The translations under genes and the position numbers were made by a program. DNA of 5,218 nucleotides, taken from assembly GCA_021816665.1 (NCBI GenBank), contig JAKAXI010000174.1, forward strand, positions 1 to 5,218. The letters are read 5' to 3'. The notes beneath the pieces are model-generated. The model was not told the DNA's origin. It searched no databases and saw only the letters and a program-made list of their open reading frames with translations. Position 1 is the first letter of the stretch, and the number at the start of each line of letters is the position of its first letter. Source of the stretch: Bacillota bacterium (GTDB lineage: Bacteria; Bacillota; Bacilli; Alicyclobacillales; Alicyclobacillaceae). Positions 1 through 4,185 of the stretch are shown one piece after another.

Positions 1-39
1 TCAAGGTTTCCGTGGTTTCGAATCCCACCCTCTCCGCCA
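1..39 (+). tRNA. tRNA-Ser, 3' portion only
   Basis: The window opens inside a tRNA gene. Visible are the 3' strand of a long variable arm (GGTTTCC), the T arm with loop TTCGAAT, the acceptor 3' strand CCTCTCC, discriminator G73 and an encoded CCA at 37-39. A long variable arm together with G73 and an acceptor that would pair with GGAGAGG is typical of bacterial tRNA-Ser. The anticodon lies outside the window, so the isoacceptor cannot be named. One oddity: the base before the T loop (position 53) is T facing C61, where a G53-C61 pair is nearly invariant. Confidence 0.85.
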
Positions 40-47
40 TAAGAATC

Positions 48-100
48 CAGTAACAGCGCGGCTTCCCGGGTTTTCTCGGGAAGCCGCGTTGTTACTGTTT
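48..100 (+). terminator. Long-stem terminator after tRNA-Ser
   Basis: A 21-bp stem (48-68 with 77-97) is perfect except for one G-U pair and closes an 8-base loop. The 3' side is followed by TTT and then AT-rich sequence. It lies 8 bases after the CCA end of tRNA-Ser, so it most likely ends that transcript. The A-rich opposite flank is weak, but the stem could also stop transcripts from the minus strand, where it overlaps the last codons of the decayed gene at 92-526. Confidence 0.85.
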
Positions 101-526
101 ATAGACAAATGCAAGTGCGGCGCTCAAAACGCCGGCGTAAGGATAGGAACTGTGACGTCGATTCAGTGTCCATTGGTACACCAACATATAGACCACAGGA
201 ACAAATGACGCTTCCAAAGCCAAGCTCGAACCATAAATCGGTAACACTTTAAAGGGGTAGACTCACAGGCCGCTCCCTGTGCCGAACGCGTCGATTTAGC
301 CAAACCACACGTGAACATTAAATCCGTAAAAGCCCACTCTGAACGCCTCTTCGCGATCAAGCGTAAAATACAACAGCACCAGGGGGCCTGCCAGAAAAAC
401 GAAACTGAGCCAGAATTCCCGTGTCGAGAAATTGGAGTATAACTGCTAGTAGGTGACCCATCCGTGATGGATGCTTCTCTACAGGTTTACCAAATAATCT
501 AATAATCGGAGTTGAAAAGCGCTCAT
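92..526 (-). pseudogene. Decayed CBO0543-like integral membrane protein
   Basis: One minus-strand frame reads as a coherent membrane protein of 144 codons, broken by four in-frame stops: TAG at codon 16 (479-481), TAG at codon 27 (446-448), TAA at codon 77 (296-298) and TGA at codon 88 (263-265). There is no frameshift. The stops fit lost Trp (16, 27, 88) and Tyr (77) codons. The start is ATG at 524-526, with AGGAG 9 bases upstream. Hydrophobic stretches include FWLSFVFLAGPLVLLYFT (codons 38-55). Codons 62-96, with FYGF, IDAFG and (W)VYPFKVLP, followed by FVPVVYMLVYQW (codons 108-119), match my memory of the CBO0543 family of multi-pass Firmicutes proteins of unknown function. That family usually runs to about 150-170 residues and ends with a Glu-Pro-containing segment and a WKHIYSFPIY-like tail. 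Here the frame stops at AFVYKQ, inside the tRNA-Ser terminator stem, so the C-terminus is probably lost. The family name is from recall; the decay itself is seen directly. Confidence 0.72.
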
Positions 527-723
527 ATCCGGTCTCTCCTGGCGGGATATTGGACAAATTGTGCCCCGAACGAGATACAACATGCATGCGCATCTCAACC
601 ATTGCTGCCTGCCTTATGGACGTGCTACATTGGCGTAAAGTGGAAGTCGCGAACGAATTTGTATTGAGTACGTTTAGACACCCGTGTCAGCCTGAGCAAG
701 CGTTCGGTCTGACAGTACCTGCA

Positions 724-730
724 GAGAGGA
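724..730 (+). promoter_or_regulatory. Ribosome binding site of manA
   Basis: GAGAGGA lies 7 bases before the ATG at 738 and supports that start over the internal Met at codon 25. No convincing sigma-A promoter is visible in the 200 bases upstream. The best candidates (TTGGAC at 550-555 with GATACA at 574-579; TTGCTG at 602-607 with TACATT at 626-631) are weak. Confidence 0.7.
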
Positions 731-737
731 ATGCGAC

Positions 738-1736
738 ATGGACAACCTTCACTTCTCACCTGTTAAACTTCGCCCAATCCCGACGCCCCGCCTGTGGGGC
801 GGGCATCGCATGAAATCACACTTCGGCGCCGCTCTTGTCACAGACCCGGTCGGTGAGTACTGGCTGGTTTCGGCTCACCCGCAACAGGAGAGTGTTGTTG
901 TCGGGGGGGAATACGATGGCTGGTCGCTGTCCAAACTCACACGGCAATACCCGGATGCTTATCTCGGAACTTCGCCGCAGCCGCGATTTCCGCTGTTAAT
1001 CAAATTGATCGAGGCTGAGGCTGACCTATCTGTACAGGTTCACCCGGACGATACATACGCACAGACTCACGCGCACGATTTCGGAAAGACGGAGGCTTGG
1101 TACATCCTCGACGCTCCAGAGTCGGGGCGCGTCGTGTACGGCCACCACTTTCGTGACAGAGCACACTACCGGCGGGCGGTTGCAGACGGCCGGGTGGCAG
1201 AATATATCGACTACCGTCCGATTCACCCCGGTGACACGGTGTACGTACCTGCCGGGACGTTGCACGCTTTGCTCGGTGGGACAACCCTCATAGAGGTGCA
1301 GCAGACATCTGACGTGACTTACCGCGTCTACGATTGGGATCGCGTTGATGCCTCCGGGCAGCCAAGAGCTCTCCACGTGGAGGAGGCTGCGGATGTCTTG
1401 ACCTACGGGGCGACACTGGCGCCGCTACAAGCCGGCAAGGTCGACGTGCAGGTCTCCGGGGCACGCGCCGAGGTTCTGCTCGACTGCCCGTACTTTCGCA
1501 TCGAGCGCTGGACGCAGATTGCGCATGCGCAGGGGGGGAGTGGGGTAGTTCAGTTGCCACCGAGCAGTAACCCAACGGTCATTATCGGCGTCTCCGGGAC
1601 AGGTAGGATGTTGTTTCAAGAAAGCGACCTTGGTTCAGTGGGAACCGGTGACGCGTGGCTCATCCCGACCGCGTGCCGTGAAGTTGCGCTCGCTGCAAAA
1701 GATGAGCCGTGGGTCGTGTTGCGTGTCACCTACTGA
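738..1736 (+). CDS. manA: Mannose-6-phosphate isomerase, class I (short form)
   Basis: This cytoplasmic zinc enzyme interconverts mannose-6-phosphate and fructose-6-phosphate, linking mannose use to glycolysis and supplying mannose-6-phosphate for GDP-sugars. The 332-residue product has the length of the Bacillus-type short class I enzyme. Family motifs appear in order: GEYWLVSAHP (39-48); FPLLIKLIEA (84-93); QVHPDD (100-105), supplying zinc ligands Gln100 and His102; GKTEAWYIL (116-124) with ligand Glu119; VPAGTLHAL (170-178) with ligand His176; and EVQQTSDVTYRVYDWDR (186-202) with the catalytic Arg196. The C-terminal cupin half, from about residue 235, is more divergent, as is usual. All expected catalytic residues are present, so the gene should be functional. 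It seems to be transcribed alone: no sugar transporter or polysaccharide gene lies in the window, and the neighbours are tRNA genes and a pseudogene. The first downstream terminator is at 1990-2021. Confidence 0.95.
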   Translation: MDNLHFSPVKLRPIPTPRLWGGHRMKSHFGAALVTDPVGEYWLVSAHPQQESVVVGGEYDGWSLSKLTRQYPDAYLGTSPQPRFPLLIKLIEAEADLSVQVHPDDTYAQTHAHDFGKTEAWYILDAPESGRVVYGHHFRDRAHYRRAVADGRVAEYIDYRPIHPGDTVYVPAGTLHALLGGTTLIEVQQTSDVTYRVYDWDRVDASGQPRALHVEEAADVLTYGATLAPLQAGKVDVQVSGARAEVLLDCPYFRIERWTQIAHAQGGSGVVQLPPSSNPTVIIGVSGTGRMLFQESDLGSVGTGDAWLIPTACREVALAAKDEPWVVLRVTY

Positions 1737-1848
1737 ACAACCACAGTCACTGCCAGTACCGATGGTCTGCCCGGAACATGTCTTGGTTGTTCGCAAAGCC
1801 AGATGTGTTCGACGGCAGCGACATCCTTATGAGCAGCGCGTCCAGGGA

Positions 1849-1878
1849 TTAAAATTTCTCGGTGGACTCCGGTATAAC
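1849..1878 (+). promoter_or_regulatory. Candidate sigma-A promoter before a possible small RNA
   Basis: TTAAAA (1849-1854) and TATAAC (1873-1878) are separated by 18 bases. The -10 box is good and the -35 box is moderate. Transcription would start near 1885 and reach the terminator at 1990-2021. Only the motifs support this. Confidence 0.4.
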
Positions 1879-1884
1879 TCGTTC

Positions 1885-2021
1885 AGTTCCCGGGCATGAT
1901 AAGGTGCGTAAGGGAGGGTGATGGGTGATGGCAACCCGGACATAACCGCATGGTTGGTCAGTGTTCCTCATCGTCATAAGTCCTTTACGGAAGAGGCAGC
2001 TACGGCTGCCTCTTCAGTTTT
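1885..2021 (+). ncRNA. Candidate small RNA or untranslated leader of about 135 nt
   Basis: This stretch runs from the predicted start of the promoter at 1849-1878 to a strong terminator. I do not recognise an RNA family in it: the hallmarks of T-box, FMN, glycine, SAM or SRP RNAs are absent. It contains a small AACC-GCAT-GGTT hairpin and a GGGAGGGTG stretch that resembles a ribosome binding site. That stretch precedes either a frame that runs straight through the terminator or a five-codon frame (ATG at 1928, MATRT). It may equally be the long 3' untranslated tail of manA. The boundaries are approximate. Confidence 0.3.
1990..2021 (+). terminator. Intrinsic terminator downstream of manA
   Basis: A perfect 11-bp stem, GAAGAGGCAGC (1990-2000) with GCTGCCTCTTC (2005-2015), closes a TACG loop and is followed by AGTTTT. 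The T run is short but the stem is strong. It would end the manA transcript or a small RNA starting near 1885, and it insulates the tRNA promoters downstream. Confidence 0.8.
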
Positions 2022-2112
2022 GAACAGCTGCTCAGGGCAGTGGGGCGCCCACGCGCATGAACGGCTACTGGCGTGCCAGACGACCCTGATTTCTATTTGG
2101 CGAGAATGGTGC
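2022..2112. other. Intergenic stretch without recognisable gene
   Basis: Between the terminator and the first tRNA promoter I see no gene. It holds a short GGGCGCCC palindrome, and the last 30 bases before the -35 box are somewhat richer in A and T, without a clear UP element. The whole manA-to-tRNA interval (1737-2342) has no supportable protein gene. Confidence 0.5.
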
Positions 2113-2142
2113 TTGACATTACACGAGTAGCCGTTGTATTAT
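2113..2142 (+). promoter_or_regulatory. Promoter P1 of the tRNA cluster
   Basis: A perfect -35 box TTGACA (2113-2118) lies 18 bases before TATTAT (2137-2142). The expected start is near 2149, about 195 bases before the first tRNA. Two small hairpins follow in the leader (around CCGCTTTTGCGG and GAGCGAAACGCTC). Confidence 0.8.
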
Positions 2143-2244
2143 GGGCAACGTTCCGCTTTTGCGGTATAGGGTTCGAGCGAAACGCTCTCTGTTTGGTGGG
2201 CGTCTGCCAATCCGAGATGGCAAGTTCGAGGATGAAATTAGCAG

Positions 2245-2273
2245 TTGCAATTGCTCGAATGACGCCGTATAAT
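2245..2273 (+). promoter_or_regulatory. Promoter P2 of the tRNA cluster
   Basis: TTGCAA (2245-2250) and a perfect TATAAT (2268-2273) are separated by 17 bases. The start should be near 2280, leaving a leader of about 63 bases before tRNA-Arg. With P1 it forms a tandem pair 131 bases apart, the usual arrangement for strongly expressed stable-RNA operons in Bacilli. Confidence 0.85.
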
Positions 2274-2342
2274 AAGCTTCGTCGCTTCGAGCGGCAGGGT
2301 GAAAAAGAGCTCTGATAGAACCGAGTTTACGCTCTGAAACAT

Positions 2343-2419
2343 GCGCCCGTAGCTCAGCCGGATAGAGTGCTTGACTACGAATCAAGAGGTCGGGAGTTCG
2401 AATCTCTCCGGGCGCACCA
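2343..2419 (+). tRNA. tRNA-Arg (anticodon ACG)
   Basis: A full cloverleaf is visible. The acceptor GCGCCCG pairs with CGGGCGC, the anticodon stem CTTGA/TCAAG carries loop CTACGAA (anticodon 2377-2379), and the T arm is GGGAG-TTCGAAT-CTCTC. The discriminator is A and CCA is encoded. A34 would be deaminated to inosine by TadA to read CGU, CGC and CGA. It is the first gene of the cluster. Confidence 0.97.
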
Positions 2420-2420
2420 T

Positions 2421-2503
2421 GCCGAAGTGGCGGAATTGGCAGACGCACACGACTCAAAATCGTGCGGGAAACCGTGCCGGTTCGAGTCCGGCCTTCGGCA
2501 CCA
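2421..2503 (+). tRNA. tRNA-Leu (anticodon CAA)
   Basis: The acceptor GCCGAAG pairs with CTTCGGC. The anticodon stem CACGA/TCGTG encloses CTCAAAA, giving CAA at 2455-2457, which reads UUG. A class II variable arm and the T arm GCCGG-TTCGAGT-CCGGC follow. Discriminator A73 and encoded CCA are as expected for Leu. Only one base separates it from tRNA-Arg, so the two must be processed from one precursor. Confidence 0.97.
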
Positions 2504-2509
2504 GGTCGT

Positions 2510-2585
<76 letters not shown>

Positions 2586-2588
2586 CGT

Positions 2589-2663
2589 TCCTCGATAGCT
2601 CAGCGGTAGAGCATCCGGCTGTTAACCGGAGGGTCGTAGGTTCGAATCCTACTCGGGGAGCCA
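2589..2663 (+). tRNA. tRNA-Asn (anticodon GTT)
   Basis: The acceptor TCCTCGA pairs with TCGGGGA. The anticodon stem TCCGG/CCGGA has loop CTGTTAA with GTT at 2621-2623, reading AAC and AAU. The T arm is GTAGG-TTCGAAT-CCTAC, with G73 (typical of Asn) and encoded CCA. Confidence 0.97.
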
Positions 2664-2713
2664 CCGGATTTCAACGGTGTCGCGGTGGTCCGCGCGCCGA
2701 CCGCACAGTCTGC

Positions 2714-2788
2714 GGCCCCATGGTCAAGCGGTTAAGACACCGCCCTTTCACGGCGGTAACGGGGGTTCGAGTCCCCCTGGGGTCACCA
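2714..2788 (+). tRNA. tRNA-Glu (anticodon TTC)
   Basis: The acceptor GGCCCCA pairs with TGGGGTC (one G-U pair at 2-71). The anticodon stem CCGCC/GGCGG has loop CTTTCAC with TTC at 2747-2749. The T arm GGGGG-TTCGAGT-CCCCC, A73 and encoded CCA complete the molecule. The 50-base spacer before it is GC-rich, with a GCGGT...ACCGC inverted repeat but no promoter that I can see. Confidence 0.96.
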
Positions 2789-2789
2789 A

Positions 2790-2864
2790 GGGCGGTTAGC
2801 TCAGCGGGAGAGCACTCGCTTCACACGCGAGGGGTCGGCAGTTCGATCCTGCCACCGCCCACCA
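2790..2864 (+). tRNA. tRNA-Val (anticodon CAC)
   Basis: The acceptor GGGCGGT pairs with ACCGCCC. The anticodon stem CTCGC/GCGAG has loop TTCACAC with CAC at 2822-2824, specific for GUG. The T arm is GGCAG-TTCGATC-CTGCC, with A73 and encoded CCA. It lies one base after tRNA-Glu. A separate GUG reader beside the usual UAC species again suggests a GC-rich genome. Confidence 0.96.
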
Positions 2865-2947
2865 CCGAACTTCATATTCAAGGCCACAAGATGTACCTAT
2901 CGGCCATCTAGCAACGGTCTGATAGTGATGCGCAAAGCGCACAATGA
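2865..2947. other. Spacer within the tRNA cluster
   Basis: This 83-base gap is the longest in the cluster. It contains a small perfect hairpin (TGCGC-AAA-GCGCA, 2929-2941) just before tRNA-fMet, possibly an RNase processing site. I see no promoter, terminator or gene. Confidence 0.5.
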
Positions 2948-3023
2948 CGCGGGGTGGAGCAGTTGGCAGCTCGTCGGGCTCATAACCCGAAGGTCGCAGG
3001 TTCAAGTCCTGCCCCCGCAACCA
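2948..3023 (+). tRNA. Initiator tRNA-Met (anticodon CAT)
   Basis: Initiator hallmarks are present. C1 faces A72, so the first acceptor pair is a mismatch (CGCGGGG with CCCCGCA). The anticodon stem TCGGG/CCCGA also carries the three G-C pairs needed for P-site entry. The loop CTCATAA gives CAT at 2981-2983. The T arm is GCAGG-TTCAAGT-CCTGC, with A73 and encoded CCA. Confidence 0.97.
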
Positions 3024-3026
3024 CAT

Positions 3027-3103
3027 GGAGCTGTGGTGTAGAGGCCTAACATGCCTGCCTGTCACGCAGGAGACCGCGGGTTCGAATCCCGTCAGCTCCG
3101 CCA
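3027..3103 (+). tRNA. tRNA-Asp (anticodon GTC)
   Basis: The acceptor GGAGCTG pairs with CAGCTCC. The anticodon stem CCTGC/GCAGG has loop CTGTCAC with GTC at 3061-3063. The T arm is GCGGG-TTCGAAT-CCCGT, with G73 as required by aspartyl-tRNA synthetase and encoded CCA. Three bases separate it from tRNA-fMet. Confidence 0.97.
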
Positions 3104-3129
3104 TGCTTTTTCTGGTGGCCTATGTACTA

Positions 3130-3143
3130 CCCGCACGTGCGGG
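3130..3143. repeat. Perfect 14-base palindrome at the tRNA-Ile 5' end
   Basis: CCCGCACGTGCGGG reads the same on both strands. As RNA it can form a 5-bp hairpin with an ACGT loop, whose 3' side uses the first three acceptor bases of tRNA-Ile. It may affect 5' processing, or be chance. Confidence 0.5.
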
Positions 3144-3217
3144 CCTATAGCTCAGCTGGCTAGAGCGCACGACTGATAATCGTGAGGTCAGAGGTTCGAG
3201 TCCTCTTAGGCCCACCA
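3141..3217 (+). tRNA. tRNA-Ile (anticodon GAT)
   Basis: The acceptor GGGCCTA pairs with TAGGCCC. The anticodon stem CACGA/TCGTG has loop CTGATAA with GAT at 3175-3177, reading AUC and AUU. The T arm is AGAGG-TTCGAGT-CCTCT, with A73 and encoded CCA. It is the last gene of the cluster. Confidence 0.97.
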
Positions 3218-3227
3218 ATGGCTAGAG

Positions 3228-3253
3228 AAAAGTCCCCGAATGGGGATTTTTTT
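3228..3253 (+). terminator. Intrinsic terminator of the tRNA cluster
   Basis: TCCCC-GAAT-GGGGA, extended by A-rich and T-rich flanks to a 10-bp stem with one G-U pair, is followed by seven T residues. It begins 10 bases after the CCA of tRNA-Ile. Because it ends 18 bases before the next -35 box, the trp genes should be transcribed independently of the tRNA genes. Confidence 0.92.
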
Positions 3254-3271
3254 ATTGGGCTTTGCTGTCTC

Positions 3272-3300
3272 TTGACGCGACGGCTCTCGCTTTGTAAGCT
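3272..3300 (+). promoter_or_regulatory. Promoter of the trp leader
   Basis: TTGACG (3272-3277) lies 17 bases before TAAGCT (3295-3300). The -35 box is nearly perfect and the -10 box is weak. The predicted start near 3307 falls right at the beginning of the GAG/UAG array, so almost the entire 5' end of the transcript would be TRAP site. Confidence 0.7.
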
Positions 3301-3305
3301 GTATG

Positions 3306-3363
3306 CAGATGAGCTGAGGTAAGAACAGATGAGCCTGGTGAGCTGAGTTGAGCCGAGTGTTAG
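3306..3363 (+). promoter_or_regulatory. TRAP (MtrB) binding site in the trp leader
   Basis: GAG or UAG triplets start at 3311, 3316, 3331, 3340, 3345, 3350, 3355 and 3361. Degenerate triplets fill the same register at 3306 (CAG), 3321 (AAG), 3326 (CAG) and 3336 (TGG), giving 12 positions spaced by 5 nt with only two one-base shifts. TRAP is an 11-subunit ring that, when loaded with tryptophan, wraps RNA carrying about eleven (G/U)AG repeats separated by 2-3 bases. The array precedes a terminator and trpGE, as expected for TRAP attenuation. The binding claim is inference from this pattern; mtrB is not in the window. Confidence 0.85.
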
Positions 3364-3390
3364 GTATGCTCTGGTTCCTGCTGTGTGTTT

Positions 3391-3416
3391 GCCGCGGCTG
3401 ATGCTGCGGCTTTTTT
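3391..3416 (+). terminator. Attenuator terminator of the trp leader
   Basis: GCCGCGGC (3391-3398) pairs with GCTGCGGC (3403-3410) with one G-U pair, around loop TGAT, followed by six T residues. It lies 27 bases after the last UAG of the TRAP array. Bases 3351-3355 (AGCCG), inside the array, can pair with CGGCT (3395-3399) in the left arm of the terminator. That would give a short antiterminator, which TRAP binding would prevent. With tryptophan plentiful, TRAP should therefore allow termination. Confidence 0.85.
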
Positions 3417-3452
3417 GATCGCGCAGGGCCCGGTAGACACCGCGTTCGAACT

Positions 3453-3477
3453 GCTCGGAGTCGCTCGGAGTCGCTCG
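3453..3477 (+). repeat. Short direct repeat in the trpG leader
   Basis: GCTCGGAGTC occurs twice in tandem (3453-3462, 3463-3472), followed by a partial GCTCG copy. Each full copy contributes one GAG triplet, at 3458 and 3468, ten bases apart. Confidence 0.8.
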
Positions 3478-3493
3478 CCAGAGAAGAGAGGAG
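3458..3493 (+). promoter_or_regulatory. GAG cluster over the trpG ribosome binding site
   Basis: GAG triplets start at 3458, 3468, 3481, 3486 and 3491. The last three are in strict 5-nt register and contain the Shine-Dalgarno region (AGAGGAG, 3487-3493, 9 bases before ATG 3503). In Bacillus subtilis, TRAP represses trpG translation by binding triplets that overlap its ribosome binding site, and this looks like a shorter version of that. The ribosome binding site itself is secure; the TRAP role is inferred. Confidence 0.5.
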
Positions 3494-3502
3494 CCCCCCA
3501 TC

Positions 3503-4060
3503 ATGCTGGTCGTGATCGACAACTTTGACTCGTTTACGTATAACCTCGTGCAACTGTGTGGTGAACTCGGTGCGGACGTCGTGGTTCGGCGTAACACGGT
3601 GACTGTGCAGGAACTGAAGGATTTGCGCCCGACGCACCTGATGGTTTCACCAGGACCGTGCACGCCGCACGAGGCCGGTTGCTCGGTCGAGGCCATTCAG
3701 GCGTTTGCCGGCCTAATCCCGGTGCTCGGCGTATGCCTGGGCCACCAGTCGCTCGCGCAGGCGTTTGGCGCCCGCGTTGTGCGCGCAGACGAACTCAAGC
3801 ACGGCAAGACCTCACTCGTGGACCACGACGGCGACAATCTGTTCGCCGGGATCCCCAACCCCTTTCAAGCCACTCGCTATCACTCACTCGTCGTGGAACG
3901 AGAGACGCTCCCCGACACGTTTACAGACATCGCTCGGACAGGGTCGACCATCATGGGACTGCGCCACCGACCGACCGGCGCGCTCGGTGTCCAGTTTCAC
4001 CCGGAGTCGATCTTGACTCCGCAAGGAAAGGACCTGTTGCGCAACTTCCTCGCGAGCTGA
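3503..4060 (+). CDS. trpG: Anthranilate synthase glutamine amidotransferase subunit
   Basis: This cytoplasmic class I (triad) glutamine amidotransferase releases ammonia from glutamine and passes it to TrpE for anthranilate synthesis, the first committed step to tryptophan. The 185-residue product has the family's usual length. Visible motifs are IDNFDSFTYNL (5-15); the oxyanion region SPGPCTPHEAG (49-59); the nucleophile elbow GVCLGHQ with catalytic Cys78; KHGK (99-102); the TRYHSLVV segment (124-131); and FHPES with catalytic His166 and Glu168. The start is set by AGAGGAG nine bases upstream. It precedes trpE by 125 bases. In Bacillus-type genomes one TrpG/PabA can serve both anthranilate and p-aminobenzoate synthases. 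The sequence does not exclude a dual role, but the TRAP-like leader points to tryptophan control. Confidence 0.95.
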   Translation: MLVVIDNFDSFTYNLVQLCGELGADVVVRRNTVTVQELKDLRPTHLMVSPGPCTPHEAGCSVEAIQAFAGLIPVLGVCLGHQSLAQAFGARVVRADELKHGKTSLVDHDGDNLFAGIPNPFQATRYHSLVVERETLPDTFTDIARTGSTIMGLRHRPTGALGVQFHPESILTPQGKDLLRNFLAS

Positions 4061-4185
4061 CCGTCAGCCCGCAGGGATTCGTGGGTGCTGGGTCAGACAG
4101 GCGGGGTTCGCTGATTCATCTGGCGGATGACAGTGAGACGAACGATGGAGCGAACGAAACTGAGTGAAGCGAGGGAGTTGGGGAG
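4061..4185 (+). promoter_or_regulatory. trpG-trpE gap with GAG triplets before trpE
   Basis: This gap is longer than is usual inside a trp operon. I see no terminator or promoter in it. GAG triplets start at 4135, 4148, 4162, 4171, 4175 and 4183, with AAG at 4167, crowding the last 50 bases and overlapping the trpE ribosome binding region (GGGAG, GGGGAG). Spacing is irregular (4 to 14 bases), so TRAP binding here is only a possibility, and purine-rich composition could explain the pattern. Confidence 0.3.

Noticed and set aside
1..526. tRNA attachment site or prophage remnant at tRNA-Ser
   Set aside because: No integrase and no repeat of the tRNA 3' end are seen within the window. The pseudogene family is not phage-associated as far as I know.
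550..813. Plus-strand open frame overlapping the manA start
   Set aside because: No ribosome binding site or recognisable protein. It overlaps the secure manA start in another frame.
1735..1792. Nine-base inverted repeat (GAACAACCA / TGGTTGTTC) at the manA stop codon
   Set aside because: The arms are 40 bases apart with no T tract after them. It is weak as a terminator and there is no sign of a mobile element boundary.
1918..2130. Small plus-strand frame starting MMGDGNPDITAW
   Set aside because: It has a ribosome-binding-like sequence but reads straight through a strong terminator stem and into the P1 promoter. The composition does not look like a protein.
2119..2457. Minus-strand open frame opposite tRNA-Arg and its promoters (GEIRTPDLLIRSQALYPAELRA-like)
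   Set aside because: This is the well-known spurious translation of tRNA antisense strands.
2796..3104. Minus-strand open frame across tRNA-Val, fMet and Asp
   Set aside because: Antisense to three clear tRNA genes, with a characteristic artefact peptide and no ribosome binding site of note.
3366..3401. Leader peptide MLWFLLCVCRG with one Trp codon, ending inside the attenuator terminator
   Set aside because: Ribosome-mediated trp attenuation normally uses adjacent Trp codons and a good ribosome binding site. Here there is a single Trp and a poor site, while the GAG array explains the leader better. Probably chance, but worth a look if no mtrB is found.
3301..3420. T-box riboswitch controlling the trp genes
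   Set aside because: The conserved T-box sequence (TGGNACCGCG type) and a long specifier-loop structure are absent. The leader is too short.
3160..3696. Two overlapping minus-strand open frames across the trp leader and trpG start
   Set aside because: Low-complexity Ser/Thr/Arg-rich translations opposite the GAG array and trpG. No family resemblance.
3658..4167. Long alternative frame inside trpG running into the gap
   Set aside because: Arg/Pro-rich translation typical of an out-of-frame shadow in GC-rich DNA. TrpG motifs fix the true frame.
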